From contig NZ_JACHJO010000002.1 in NCBI RefSeq assembly GCF_014203695.1, positions 397,893 to 461,892 on the forward strand: 64,000 nt of DNA, written 5' to 3'. Below, in pieces: positions 39,002-47,128 of the stretch. The notes under the pieces were generated by a model. It was given only the letters and a program-made list of their open reading frames with translations. It had not been told where the DNA came from and made no database searches. The translations under genes and the position numbers were made by a program. Each line of letters opens with the position of its first letter. Within the stretch, counting starts at the first letter, position 1. Origin of the DNA: Nocardiopsis algeriensis (GTDB lineage Bacteria; Actinomycetota; Actinomycetes; Streptosporangiales; Streptosporangiaceae).

Positions 39002-39667
39002 TCACCCCCTGCGGGAGCGCGGGGTCCAGGTGAGGTCGATGTCCAGGTCGCAGGGCGTGTCGGTCTTGAGGCGGTCCCGGTGGCTGCCCGTGTGGGTGTA
39101 GCTCCGGTTGACCGGGTCGAGCCGGTACACGTGCACCGTGGCCAGGCTTCCCCGCTCCTGTTCGACCAGCCACAGGTGCGGGATGTCCGCCTGAGCGTAG
39201 AGCTGGGGCTTGCGCCGGCGGTCCCGGATCTCGGACTCGGGCGAGACCACCTCCACGGCCAGTCTCACGTCCTCGGCCCGTATCCAGGTGGCGTCCATGC
39301 CGTACTCGGTACGGGCGTCGATCAGCATGAGGTCGGGTTCAGGCCTCTGCCGCTCACCCAGCACGACCGTCATCTCCCTGATGACCTCGAGCCCTTCCGG
39401 TGCCTGCTCCAGCAGCTGCGTCTCCAGCAGCCGCAGCATGTGCATGTGGAAACGCTTCTGGGGACTCACGATGACCAGGCTTCCGTCGATGAGCTCGGTG
39501 TGCGGCGGAAGATCCGGAATGCGATCGAGGTCCTCCGCCCGGTAGCCGTCCTGAGGGGGCATCAGCGGAGACCACCGGGAAACCGGTTCACAAGGCGGGA
39601 CCACAGGGGAAACAGGCATGCCACCGCCTTCGGTCGTCGGATCGTTCTCGTCGCCCAGCGCAGCCAT
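39002..39667 (-). CDS. Uma2 family (DUF820) restriction-endonuclease-fold protein
   Basis: 221 residues. The Uma2 core has PD-(D/E)xK nuclease motifs: RPEPDLMLIDARTEYG (the D of the PD motif, about residues 108-124), VRLAVEVVSPESEIRDRRRK (ExV then S-P-E-S, about 134-153) and the basic RRKPQLYAQADIPHLWLVE, where the K is the catalytic-lysine position. The N-terminal 40 residues (EGGGMPVSPVVPPCEPVSRW) are disordered. These genes are abundant in actinomycetes and cyanobacteria; the function is unknown, possibly related to mobile elements or DNA repair. ATG 39667 has GAGGTG 6 nt upstream. Confidence 0.9.
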   Translation of the reverse strand: MAALGDENDPTTEGGGMPVSPVVPPCEPVSRWSPLMPPQDGYRAEDLDRIPDLPPHTELIDGSLVIVSPQKRFHMHMLRLLETQLLEQAPEGLEVIREMTVVLGERQRPEPDLMLIDARTEYGMDATWIRAEDVRLAVEVVSPESEIRDRRRKPQLYAQADIPHLWLVEQERGSLATVHVYRLDPVNRSYTHTGSHRDRLKTDTPCDLDIDLTWTPRSRRG

Positions 39668-39821
39668 CCCGATCACCTCACCACGGTGTTTTCCACGGAT
39701 TCTCGCACCCACACCCCGCCGGCGGGGTTGCCGGCGCCCGCCCCGGGGAGAGAAAGGGCACAGAGGGAACCCTCGGGGGCCGCTGTTCGTCCTTGTCAGT
39801 GACGGAGGCGAGAGGAACGAC

Positions 39822-41105
39822 ATGCGCCGCTTGGTAACACCCACTGTGCTGACCGCGGGGATCGCGGCCGCGGTGCTGGGCGCCGCGGCGGCGCCCGCCG
39901 CGGCCGACACCGCGCCCGAACCACCCGAGGTCCAGGTCGTCGTCGACGAGCTGCAGGACGACGGCGTCTTCATCGACCCGGGCATCACCACCATCCCGGC
40001 CGGCGAGGAGAGCGCCCTGGAGGCCGCGGCGGCCGGGGCGGACACACCCGTCTACTACGTGCTGCTGCCCACGGGCGCAGTGGGCTCGGACGCCTCGCTC
40101 GAAGCCCTGATGGACCCGGTCATGGACGAGGTCGGCGACGGCCTCTACGGCGTGTTCGCCGGTGACCAGGCCTTCCGTGTGATGTCGCCGGACGTCGAGG
40201 ACACCGAGGCCATCCGCGACACCGCCATGGCGGAGGGCGGCGGCAACCAGATCGACACCCTGGTCGCGGTGCCCGACGCAGCCCAGCAGGTGGAGGACGC
40301 CGAGGCCGCAGGCGCGACCACGGGGCTGGTCCTGCTCGCCGTACTGCTCGGGATCGGCGGGCTCGTCGTCTGGTCCGCCTACCGCGGCAAGAAGCGCCGC
40401 GAGGAGGAGAAGGCCCGGCAGCTGGCCGAGATCAGGCAGATGGCCACGGAGGACGTCGTCCGGCTGGGCGAGGACGTCGCCCGGCTGGAGATCGACCTGT
40501 CGCGGGTCGACGACGCCACCCGGGCCGACTACTCGCGGGCCATGGACGCCTACGACCAGGCCAAGAGCCGGCTCGACACGATCCGGGAGCCCGACGAGGT
40601 GCGCCTGGTCACCAGCGCGCTGGAGGACGGCCGCTACTACATGACGGCCACGCGGGCGCGCATGAGCGGTGAGCCCGTGCCCGAGCGGCGCGGCCCCTGC
40701 TTCTTCAACCCGCAGCACGGCCCGTCGGTGACGGACGTGACCTGGGCCCCGCCCGGCGGCGCTCCCCGGACGGTCACCGCGTGCGCGGACTGCGCGCAGG
40801 CGGTGCGCATCGGCGGACAGCCCGACGTGCGCCTGGTCGAGGTCGGCGGAGAGCGCCGCCCCTACTACGACGCGGGCCCGGCCTATGCGCCCTACGCCGG
40901 CGGCTACTTCGGCATGGACATGATGGCGGGCATGTTCACCGGCATGATGATGGGCTCCATGATGGGGTCCATGATGGGAATGGGAATGGGAATGGGCATG
41001 GGCCTCGGTGCGGGGGACATGTCCGGCGACGCCGGCGGCTTCGACGGAGGCGACTTCGGCGGAGGGGACTTCGGCGGCGGCGACTTCGGCGGCTTCGACT
41101 TCTGA
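39822..41105 (+). CDS. secreted/membrane protein with Met-rich and Gly-Asp-Phe repeat tail
   Basis: 427 residues. Signal peptide (cleavage after about residue 28, AAAAPAAADT), an extracellular domain of about 130 residues, one transmembrane helix (TTGLVLLAVLLGIGGLVVWS, about 168-187), a charged coiled-coil (RREEEKARQLAEIRQMATED) and a region with CFFNPQHGP and CADCAQ that could be a small zinc site. The C-terminus is a hydrophobic Met-rich segment (GMDMMAGMFTGMMMGSMMGS) followed by Gly-Gly-Asp-Phe repeats. Topology puts the tail inside the cell. The TPM-type membrane proteins of actinomycetes have similar layouts, but I cannot confirm that. ATG 39822 follows GAGAGG. Confidence 0.72.
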   Translation: MRRLVTPTVLTAGIAAAVLGAAAAPAAADTAPEPPEVQVVVDELQDDGVFIDPGITTIPAGEESALEAAAAGADTPVYYVLLPTGAVGSDASLEALMDPVMDEVGDGLYGVFAGDQAFRVMSPDVEDTEAIRDTAMAEGGGNQIDTLVAVPDAAQQVEDAEAAGATTGLVLLAVLLGIGGLVVWSAYRGKKRREEEKARQLAEIRQMATEDVVRLGEDVARLEIDLSRVDDATRADYSRAMDAYDQAKSRLDTIREPDEVRLVTSALEDGRYYMTATRARMSGEPVPERRGPCFFNPQHGPSVTDVTWAPPGGAPRTVTACADCAQAVRIGGQPDVRLVEVGGERRPYYDAGPAYAPYAGGYFGMDMMAGMFTGMMMGSMMGSMMGMGMGMGMGLGAGDMSGDAGGFDGGDFGGGDFGGGDFGGFDF

Positions 41106-41125
41106 TCCGCCGGCAAGGACATGGG

Positions 41126-41155
41126 GGAGGCCCCGGGCACGTGCCCGGGGCCTCC
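41126..41155. terminator. 30-bp perfect palindrome between convergent genes
   Basis: GGAGGCCCCGGGCAC (41126-41140) is followed without a spacer by its exact complement, ending TT. It should terminate both the Met-rich protein gene and the kinase-like gene. Confidence 0.85.
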
Positions 41156-41172
41156 TTCGCGCTCGCGGCCCG

Positions 41173-41814
41173 TCACGGGCCCGGGGAGCGGGCGTGCAGG
41201 TCCTCGATCCACCGGCACACGGCGGCGGCGGTGGCCGCCGGTTCGGCGCGGGTGGTGTCGACGAGGGTCAGCGGCGGGTCGAGCCGGTCTGCCTCGGTGC
41301 CGATCCAGGAGGCGAACTCCAGGGTCTCGGTGATCCGCTCCTCGTCCCACTCCCGCCAGGCGGGGCGGGCCCGCAGCCGGTCGGCGAGGACGTCGGGGTC
41401 GCAGGTGAGCGCCAGGTAGTGGATGTCGGAGAAGAGCGCGCGCTCGGGCAGGGGCTCGAACTCGGGCGGGACGACGGTCCCGCACAGCACTACCGGGCGC
41501 CCGCTCTGCTGCACCATCGCGGCGGTGCGCAGCCACGTGGAGCGGAACAGGCGGTGGTGCCCGGCCGGGTCACGCAGGCCGCCGACCCACAGAAGGTCCT
41601 GTTCGAGCACCACGAAGCGGTCCCGGAGGCGCTCCAGCAGGATTCCGGCGATGGTGGACTTGCCCGTGCCGCTGGGGCCCGAGACGCAGTACAGGGGAAG
41701 GCGCAGGAAGGGGCGCGTGCGCTCGCAGTGGGGGCAGAGCAGCACGGAGACCCCCGCCGTGGTGTCGGGGGTCTCGTCCCACTCCCCGCAGTGCGTACAG
41801 ATCAGCGGGTGCAT
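41173..41814 (-). CDS. P-loop nucleoside/phosphate-kinase-like protein with zinc-ribbon N-terminus
   Basis: 213 residues. The first 35 residues hold two Cys pairs (MHPLICTHCGEW then SVLLCPHCERTRP), a rubredoxin-type zinc ribbon. A P-loop follows, LYCVSGPSGTGKSTIAGILL (Walker A GPSGTGKS, about residues 42-61), then FVVLEQDLLWVGGLRDPAGH and CGTVVPPEFEPLPERALFSD, which resemble the AAA/adenylate-kinase-like proteins of actinomycetes annotated as nucleoside kinases. The lid segment is WREWDEERITETLEFASWIG. Function unknown; possibly a small-molecule kinase or stress-linked ATPase. Start ATG at 41814; the downstream gene in the same strand is convergent. Confidence 0.75.
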   Translation of the reverse strand: MHPLICTHCGEWDETPDTTAGVSVLLCPHCERTRPFLRLPLYCVSGPSGTGKSTIAGILLERLRDRFVVLEQDLLWVGGLRDPAGHHRLFRSTWLRTAAMVQQSGRPVVLCGTVVPPEFEPLPERALFSDIHYLALTCDPDVLADRLRARPAWREWDEERITETLEFASWIGTEADRLDPPLTLVDTTRAEPAATAAAVCRWIEDLHARSPGP

Positions 41815-41836
41815 GGAGTACGTGTGTCGTCGCGCC

Positions 41837-42178
41837 TCAGTCGAAGAGCTGCTCGAGGAAGCTCTTGCGGCGGTAGGGGCGCGGCGAGTCGCGGTAGCCG
41901 CGCGGCGAGTCCGGGTAGTTCCGGTATCCGCGGGGCGAGTCGGCGTACCCGCGCTGCGGGTAGCCCTGCGGATAGCCGCCGGGCTGCGGGTGGGCGACCG
42001 GGGGCGCCGCCGGCGGGACGGGCGGAGGCGCGACGCCGTAGTGCCGCTGCTCGGCCTCGACGATACGCTCCAGCTCGCCCCGGTCCAGGAAGATTCCCTG
42101 GCAGCCGTCGCACCGCTCGATGTGAACACCCTGGCGGTCGAAGGTACGCATGGGGCTTTGGCACTTGGGACAGATCAC
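41837..42178 (-). CDS. zf-TFIIB-type zinc-ribbon protein with Tyr-Arg-rich tail
   Basis: 113 residues. The zinc ribbon MICPKCQSPMRTFDRQGVHI, ERCDGCQGIFLDRGELERIV has the four Cys (residues 3, 6, 23 and 26) of the zf-TFIIB family. The C-terminal 60 residues are low complexity: PPP-rich, then YPQGYPQRGYADSPRGYRNY, PDSPRGYRDSPRPYRRKSF, in which SPRGYR recurs. The DNA behind it is a 21-27-bp imperfect tandem repeat. Start GTG at 42178, with no clear ribosome binding site. It is upstream of the P-loop gene with 22 bp between them, so the two zinc-ribbon proteins probably form an operon. Confidence 0.82.
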   Translation of the reverse strand: MICPKCQSPMRTFDRQGVHIERCDGCQGIFLDRGELERIVEAEQRHYGVAPPPVPPAAPPVAHPQPGGYPQGYPQRGYADSPRGYRNYPDSPRGYRDSPRPYRRKSFLEQLFD

Positions 42179-42217
42179 GGCAAGACAGTACGCAGACGGA
42201 AGTCAAGAAAAGGTAAA

Positions 42218-42252
42218 GGGCCCGCTCCGCGTCCCGGAGGCGCGGCGGGCCC
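42218..42252 (-). terminator. terminator of the lpdA-like gene
   Basis: On the minus strand GGGCCCGC and GCGGGCCC form the stem of a hairpin that is followed by TTTACCTTTTC, a T-rich tail that is unusual in this window. It begins 21 bp after the gene's stop. Confidence 0.75.
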
Positions 42253-42272
42253 GGACCACTGCTCGCGGGTTC

Positions 42273-43655
42273 CTACTCGGGGGTGGCCAGCATCAGGGAG
42301 CGGGCGGCCTCGGTGACGCTGCCCGACAGCGAGGGGTAGACCGCGAAGGTGTGCGCCAGGTCGTCCACGGTCAGGCGCTGCTGCACCGCCACCGACACGG
42401 CGAGGATGAGCTCGCTGGCGCGCGGGGCGACGATGACCCCGCCCAGGACGATGCCCGTGTGCTGGCGGCAGATGAGCTTGACGAAGCCTTCCTGGTCGTC
42501 GTTCATCTTGGCGCGCGGGTTGGTGGGGAGGGGAAGGGTGACCGTCCGGCCGTCGACCCGGCCGCTGCGTACGTCCTCCTCGCTGGCCCCGACCGCGGCG
42601 AGCTCGGGGTGGGTGAACACGGTGGAGGCGACGCTGGACAGCCTCAGCGGGGTGACCGCCTCGCCGAGGGCGTGCCACATGGCGATGCGCCCCTGCATGG
42701 CCGCCACGGAGGCCAGCATGTTCACGCCCGTGCAGTCGCCCGCCGCGTACACACCCGGCACGGTGGTGCGCGAGACGCGGTCGGTCTCGACGAAACCGCC
42801 CCGGCCGAGCCGGACGCCGGCCTCCTCCAGGCCCAGGCCGTCGGTGTTCGGGATCATGCCGACGGTCATCAGGCAGTGGCTTCCCTCGACGGTGCGCCCG
42901 TCGGAGAGGGTGACCAGGACGCCGTCGTCGGTGCGCACCACGGACTCGGCGCGGGTGCGGTTGAGCACCGTCATGCCGCGCCGGGCGAAGACCTCCTGCA
43001 GGAGCGCCGCGGCGTCGGTGTCCTGGGTGGGCATGACGTGCTCGCGGGAGGAGACGAGGGTGACGTCGGAGCCCAGGGACTGGTAGGCGCCGGCGAACTC
43101 GGCACCGGTGACGCCCGAACCGACCACGATGAGCTTCTCCGGAAGCTTTTCCAGGTCGTAGATCTGGCGCCAGGTGAGGATGCGCTCCCCGTCGGGGCGG
43201 GCGGTGGGCAGCTCACGGGGGTGGGCTCCCGTGGCCACGAGGACGACGTCGGCGCGGATCCGCTGGTCGCCGACGGCGACGATGCTCGGATCCACCAGCC
43301 GGGCCTCGCCGGCGATGATCTCGACGCCCTCCTTGATCAGGCGGGCGCGGGTGTCGTCGGACTGCGCCCGGGCCAGGCGCTTGATACGCGCGTTGACGGT
43401 GGGCAGGTCGACCCGCACGGAGGACTTGCCGTCCATCTGGTCGTCCACCTGGATGCCCAGGCGCTCGGACTCACCCATGTAGATGGCCCGGGTGGAGGTG
43501 GCGATGAGGCTCTTGGAGGGTACGCAGTCGGTGAGGACACAGGCACCGCCGATCCCGTCGCGGTCGACGACGGTCACGTCGGCACCCAGCTGCACGGCGA
43601 CCAGTGCCGCCTCGTAGCCTCCGGGACCGCCTCCGATGATCACGACCTTCGTCAC
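42273..43655 (-). CDS. lpdA: LpdA-like NAD(P)H quinone reductase of the dihydrolipoamide dehydrogenase family
   Basis: 460 residues. FAD site VVIIGGGPGGYEAALVAVQL (about residues 4-23), redox disulfide segment GGACVLTDCVPSKSLI (Cys-x4-Cys, about 36-51) and NAD site KLIVVGSGVTGAEFAGAYQS (about 170-189). The sequence follows Mycobacterium tuberculosis LpdA (Rv3303c) closely along its length, including PNTDGLGLEEAG and YAAGDCTG. Differences: Rv3303c has Ala at the first Cys, while this protein keeps both. The C-terminal His-Glu dyad of true Lpd (HAHPTLSE) is AVYPSLSGSVTE here, so lipoamide turnover is not expected. A quinone-reductase or stress role is likely. Confidence 0.9.
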   Translation of the reverse strand: MTKVVIIGGGPGGYEAALVAVQLGADVTVVDRDGIGGACVLTDCVPSKSLIATSTRAIYMGESERLGIQVDDQMDGKSSVRVDLPTVNARIKRLARAQSDDTRARLIKEGVEIIAGEARLVDPSIVAVGDQRIRADVVLVATGAHPRELPTARPDGERILTWRQIYDLEKLPEKLIVVGSGVTGAEFAGAYQSLGSDVTLVSSREHVMPTQDTDAAALLQEVFARRGMTVLNRTRAESVVRTDDGVLVTLSDGRTVEGSHCLMTVGMIPNTDGLGLEEAGVRLGRGGFVETDRVSRTTVPGVYAAGDCTGVNMLASVAAMQGRIAMWHALGEAVTPLRLSSVASTVFTHPELAAVGASEEDVRSGRVDGRTVTLPLPTNPRAKMNDDQEGFVKLICRQHTGIVLGGVIVAPRASELILAVSVAVQQRLTVDDLAHTFAVYPSLSGSVTEAARSLMLATPE

Positions 43656-43951
43656 TTCGCCTCACTTCCTCTGCGGCCGGCCTGCGCCCGGCTTCCCGAT
43701 CGGGGAAGTCTGGGCACGACGGTCAGCACCCTGTTTTCTCGCTTACCTCCATTGTCGGCCATCCCGCTCGCCGGATCGGCAGCGGCAGCGGCTGCTTGCC
43801 GCAGGCCCCGGACGGGGAGACGGAGGCCACTGCGCGCATCCCGTACCCTCCCGCGCCGCCGCGAACCAGAGATTTCCCCGCATTCCCCTCGGCGGACCGC
43901 CCTGCGTTGCGTTCCGGAACTATCAGACTACACAGAGGTAGCATCCGACTC

Positions 43952-44779
43952 GTGAACGAAACAGAGCATCAGACACCGAGGACGACCGAGGAGGCGAAGG
44001 AGCTGGCTGCCGCCGCGGCGCACGAGCTGTTGGCCCGCACCGGCGCCGACAGCTTCGACGCCCTGGTGGTGCTCGGCTCCGGGTGGGCGGGCGCCGCGGA
44101 CACGCTGGGCACCCCCGACATCGAGTTCGACATGGCCGAGCTGCCGGGCTTTCACGTGCCCACCGCGGAGGGCCACACCTCGAAGGTCCGCAGCATGTGG
44201 GTGGACGACAAACGCGTGGTCGTGTTCATGGGGCGCGTCCACCTCTACGAGGGCCGCAGTGCGATGGAGGCGGTCCACGCGGTGCGCACCGGCCTGGCGG
44301 CGGGCGCGCGGACGGCCGTGCTGACCGGGTCCGCGGGGTCCCTCCGGGTGGACATCGCACCGGGCCAGCCGGTGGTGCTCCGCGACCACATCAACCTGAC
44401 CTCGCGGTCTCCCCTGGCCGGACCGTCGTTCGTCGACCTGAGCAAGGCCTACAGCCCCCGGCTCCGGGGCATCGTGCGCGAGGTGGCCCCCGCCCTGGCG
44501 GAAGGCGTGTACGTGTGCACCGTGGGTCCCCAGCTCCAGACCCCCGCGGAGCTCCAGGTGCTCCGCCAGGCGGGAGCGGACGTGGTGGGGCGCTCGATCG
44601 CCCTGGAGGCCATCGCCGCCGCGGAGGCGGGCGCCGAGGTGCTGGGGCTGGCGATCGTCAGCAACGACGCGGTGGGAGCGGTGATCGACCCCGCCGAGGT
44701 CGAGCGCGCCAGGGACGTGGTCACCCGGCGGGCGCATCCCCTGGGGGACCTGCTCAAGCAGGTGCTCACCCGGGTCTGA
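43952..44779 (+). CDS. punA: purine nucleoside phosphorylase
   Basis: 275 residues. Class I (trimeric) PNP: phosphate site VVLGSGWAGA (about residues 37-46), GRVHLYEGRSAMEAV (about 91-105), TGSAGSLRVDIAPGQPVVLR and the purine site VGRSIALEAIAAAEAGAEVL followed by IVSNDAVG, where the Asn recognises guanine/hypoxanthine. It phosphorolyses inosine and guanosine to base plus ribose-1-phosphate. Start GTG at 43952; TAGCAT at 43939-43944 only 8 nt upstream suggests a leaderless message. Adenosine deaminase, about 1.1 kb away on the opposite strand, makes its substrate inosine. Confidence 0.9.
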   Translation: MNETEHQTPRTTEEAKELAAAAAHELLARTGADSFDALVVLGSGWAGAADTLGTPDIEFDMAELPGFHVPTAEGHTSKVRSMWVDDKRVVVFMGRVHLYEGRSAMEAVHAVRTGLAAGARTAVLTGSAGSLRVDIAPGQPVVLRDHINLTSRSPLAGPSFVDLSKAYSPRLRGIVREVAPALAEGVYVCTVGPQLQTPAELQVLRQAGADVVGRSIALEAIAAAEAGAEVLGLAIVSNDAVGAVIDPAEVERARDVVTRRAHPLGDLLKQVLTRV

Positions 44780-44792
44780 GAACGGAAGGACG

Positions 44793-44831
44793 CCCGAGGG
44801 ACCCGGCCGAGATCGGACCGGGCCCCTCGGG
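44793..44831 (+). terminator. hairpin terminator of the PNP gene
   Basis: CCCGAGGGACCCGG and CCGGGCCCCTCGGG form a stem of two helices with a small bulge, 14 bp after the stop. Confidence 0.75.
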
Positions 44832-44870
44832 CCATCCGTGCAGAAGAGGTGGAGACCGTCCGGGGCGCAC

Positions 44871-45063
44871 CGCGCGGGATCCCCGCAGATCCCTGTACGC
44901 GCGGCGCGGCCGCCGGAACACCGTCCGGGGCGGTCTCCGGGCGACCTGCCCGGTACCGGCGTGGCGAGCGTTCGTCCCGAGGCCTTGGGACGGACGGTAC
45001 CGGCCGGGACGGCCGGAGAACTGCCCCCTCGGTGCCCTGACGCGCGGGATCCCCGCAGATCCC
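44871..45063. repeat. two identical 23-bp direct repeats, 170 bp apart
   Basis: CGCGCGGGATCCCCGCAGAT followed by CCC occurs at 44871-44893 and again at 45041-45063 in the otherwise empty 500-bp gap between convergent genes. Each copy contains an imperfect GGGATC...GATCCC inverted repeat. Between them GC-rich palindromic bits (CCGGCCGGGACGGCCGG) occur. No gene is visible in 44832-45282. Confidence 0.75.
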
Positions 45064-45181
45064 GTTGGACTCGCGACCGGGCACCTTTCCTGACTCTGTT
45101 CAGTTGAACCGCGCGCCACTCGGAAGAAGGGTCCGGGCGGAGGGCCATCCGCGCGAAGCCGACCCGCCCGGAACCTTTTCC

Positions 45182-45200
45182 TTAGGCATGCCTTACCTAA
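45182..45200. promoter_or_regulatory. orphan iron-box-like site (DtxR/IdeR type)
   Basis: TTAGGCATGCCTTACCTAA, 19 bp, fits the TTAGG-N9-CCTAA frame of the DtxR/IdeR/DmdR consensus, with the palindromic core CTTAGGC/GCCTTA-CCTAAG. It is inside an AT-rich patch. The genes on both sides (PNP, ending 44779; membrane protein, ending 45283) point toward it, so no obvious gene starts from it; a promoter remnant or an unannotated small RNA is possible. Confidence 0.6.
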
Positions 45201-45240
45201 GCAGAACCTGAATCCTCCGTCAAGCCCGGACACGGAAAAG

Positions 45241-45268
45241 GCCGGACCCGGCCAGGGCCGGGTCCGGC
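45241..45268 (-). terminator. intrinsic terminator of the add operon
   Basis: GCCGGACCCGGC, loop, perfect 12-bp complement. On the minus strand it is followed by CTTTTCC, a T-run. Confidence 0.85.
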
Positions 45269-45282
45269 TTCGGGGACACCTC

Positions 45283-45918
45283 TCAGAACAGCAGGAACGC
45301 CGCCGCCGGCAGCACCACGGCGGCGGTGAGGAGGACGATGACCTCGAGGGGGACCATCGTCTGCGGCCGGTCCTGCGCACCGAGCGCCGCGGGCCCGGCC
45401 TCACCGACGTCCTTGACCGGACCGCTGAGGGGGCGGGCCTTGTGGCGCTCGGCGTCCCGGCGCAGCTGGTGGGCGGCCAGCTCCACCGGCCGCATCTGCT
45501 CGGGCTCGACGTCGTCCTCGGGGTCCGCGAGGCCGCTCTCGCGGCGCAGGTTCTCGCGGACCCGCTGCCGCTTGGTCTCGCGCAGCGGCCAGGAGCGCAC
45601 GATCCGCTCGGGCGTGTGCACGCGCAGGACGTCGACCACGTCGACCCACAGCACGGCCGACCAGGGGACGAACGTCTCCCGCAGCGGGTTGACCACCCGC
45701 AACCCGCGCTCGGTGACCGCCACGCGCGGCCGCAGCCACACCAGGTACACCAGGGCGACGCTCGCCAGCAGCACGGAGCCGTAGGTCGCCACCTGGGCCC
45801 CCTCACCGCGCAGGAGGAGGTCGATCAGGAGCAGGACCGCGACGGCGATCCAGGCGATCGCCAGCAGGCGGGACCGCCGGGAGTAGTGGACGGTCGGGGT
45901 TCCTTCCGCGGTCGCCAT
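45283..45918 (-). CDS. membrane protein with PH-like domain
   Basis: 211 residues. Two N-terminal membrane segments (LLAIAWIAVAVLLLIDLLLR and YGSVLLASVALVYLVWLRPR), a PH-like/bPH2 strand set (VAVTERGLRVVNPLRETFVP, WSAVLWVDVVDVLRV), a charged soluble part and one C-terminal membrane segment. The gene starts with an ATG that shares one base with the stop of add (TGATG), so they are coupled. PH-domain membrane proteins are often found near unrelated metabolism genes; function is unknown. Confidence 0.75.
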   Translation of the reverse strand: MATAEGTPTVHYSRRSRLLAIAWIAVAVLLLIDLLLRGEGAQVATYGSVLLASVALVYLVWLRPRVAVTERGLRVVNPLRETFVPWSAVLWVDVVDVLRVHTPERIVRSWPLRETKRQRVRENLRRESGLADPEDDVEPEQMRPVELAAHQLRRDAERHKARPLSGPVKDVGEAGPAALGAQDRPQTMVPLEVIVLLTAAVVLPAAAFLLF

Positions 45919-47015
45919 CAGCCGGCCGTCCACTTGAGCTGGGCGAACCCCGGCTTGATGACGCCGTTGATGAGTGCCAGCCGCTCGTCGAAGGGCAGGA
46001 ACGCCGACTTCATGGCGTTGACCGTGAACCACTGCAGGTCGTCCCAGTCGTACCCGAAGGCCTCGGAGAGCTTGGCGAACTCCTGCGACAGGGTGGTACC
46101 GCTCTGGAGGCGGTTGTCGGTGTTGACCGTCACCCGGAAGCGCAGGTCGCGCAGCTGCCCGATCGGGTGCTCGGCGATCGACAGCGCGGCACCGGTCTGC
46201 ACGTTGGAGCTGGGGCACATCTCCAGCGGCACCCGCTTGTCGCGCACGTACTGGGCCAGGCGGCCCAGCCGCGGCACCCCGTCCTCGCCGACCTCGATGT
46301 CGTCGATGATGCGCACGCCGTGGCCGAGCCGGTCGCAGCCGCACCACTGGAGGGCCTCCCAGATGGAAGGGAGCCCGAACGCCTCACCGGCGTGGATCGT
46401 GAAGTGGAAGTTCTCCCGGCGCAGGTACTCGAAGGCGTCCAGGTGCCGGGTGGGCGGGTTGCCGGCCTCGGCGCCCGCGATGTCGAAACCGACGACGCCC
46501 GCGTCCCGGTAGCGGACCGCCAGCTCCGCGATCTCCGAGGAGCGCGCGGCGTGCCGCATGGCGGTGACCAGCTGTCCCGTGCGGATCCTGCGCCCCGCGT
46601 CGGCGGCCCGCTTCTCCCCCAGCTCCAGGCCCTCCTGGACGGCCTCGACGACCTCCTCCAGGGTCAGGCCCCCCTCCAGGTGCTGTTCGGGGGCGTAGCG
46701 CTGCTCGGCGTAGACCACGCCGTCGGCGGCCAGGTCCTCGGCCGCCTCGGCGGCGACGCGCACCAGGGCGTCGCGGGTCTGCATGACCGCCGTGGTGTGC
46801 GCGAAGGTCTCCAGGTAGCGTTCCAGCGAACCGGAGTCGGAGGCGTCCCGGAACCAGCGGCCCAGTTCCTCCGCGTCGTAGGTGGGCAGTCCCTCGTAGC
46901 CGGCCTCCCGTGCCAGCTCCACGACGGTGGCCGGGCGCAGCCCGCCGTCCAGGTGGTCGTGCAGGAGCACCTTCGGTGCCCGCCTGATCTGCTCAGAGGT
47001 GAGTGGCTGCTTCAT
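45918..47015 (-). CDS. add: adenosine deaminase
   Basis: 365 residues. Zinc and catalytic motifs: [20 protein letters not shown] (first His pair, about residues 17-36), [14 protein letters not shown] (His and catalytic Glu, about 210), [11 protein letters not shown] (about 236) and [20 protein letters not shown] (the Asp, about 292-311). It deaminates adenosine to inosine, the substrate of the nearby PNP. The ATG at 47015 begins [20 protein letters not shown]. The membrane gene downstream is translationally coupled. Confidence 0.95.
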   Translation of the reverse strand: MKQPLTSEQIRRAPKVLLHDHLDGGLRPATVVELAREAGYEGLPTYDAEELGRWFRDASDSGSLERYLETFAHTTAVMQTRDALVRVAAEAAEDLAADGVVYAEQRYAPEQHLEGGLTLEEVVEAVQEGLELGEKRAADAGRRIRTGQLVTAMRHAARSSEIAELAVRYRDAGVVGFDIAGAEAGNPPTRHLDAFEYLRRENFHFTIHAGEAFGLPSIWEALQWCGCDRLGHGVRIIDDIEVGEDGVPRLGRLAQYVRDKRVPLEMCPSSNVQTGAALSIAEHPIGQLRDLRFRVTVNTDNRLQSGTTLSQEFAKLSEAFGYDWDDLQWFTVNAMKSAFLPFDERLALINGVIKPGFAQLKWTAG

Positions 47016-47128
47016 GTATCTCAGAATGCCACCCGGAACCCGCCGGCCCGCCATCCGAGCACGGAGTTGACACACATCCGGCAGGAGACGCCTCCGGTCG
47101 CGGCCCCCGCGCGGTCCGCCCGAGGGGT

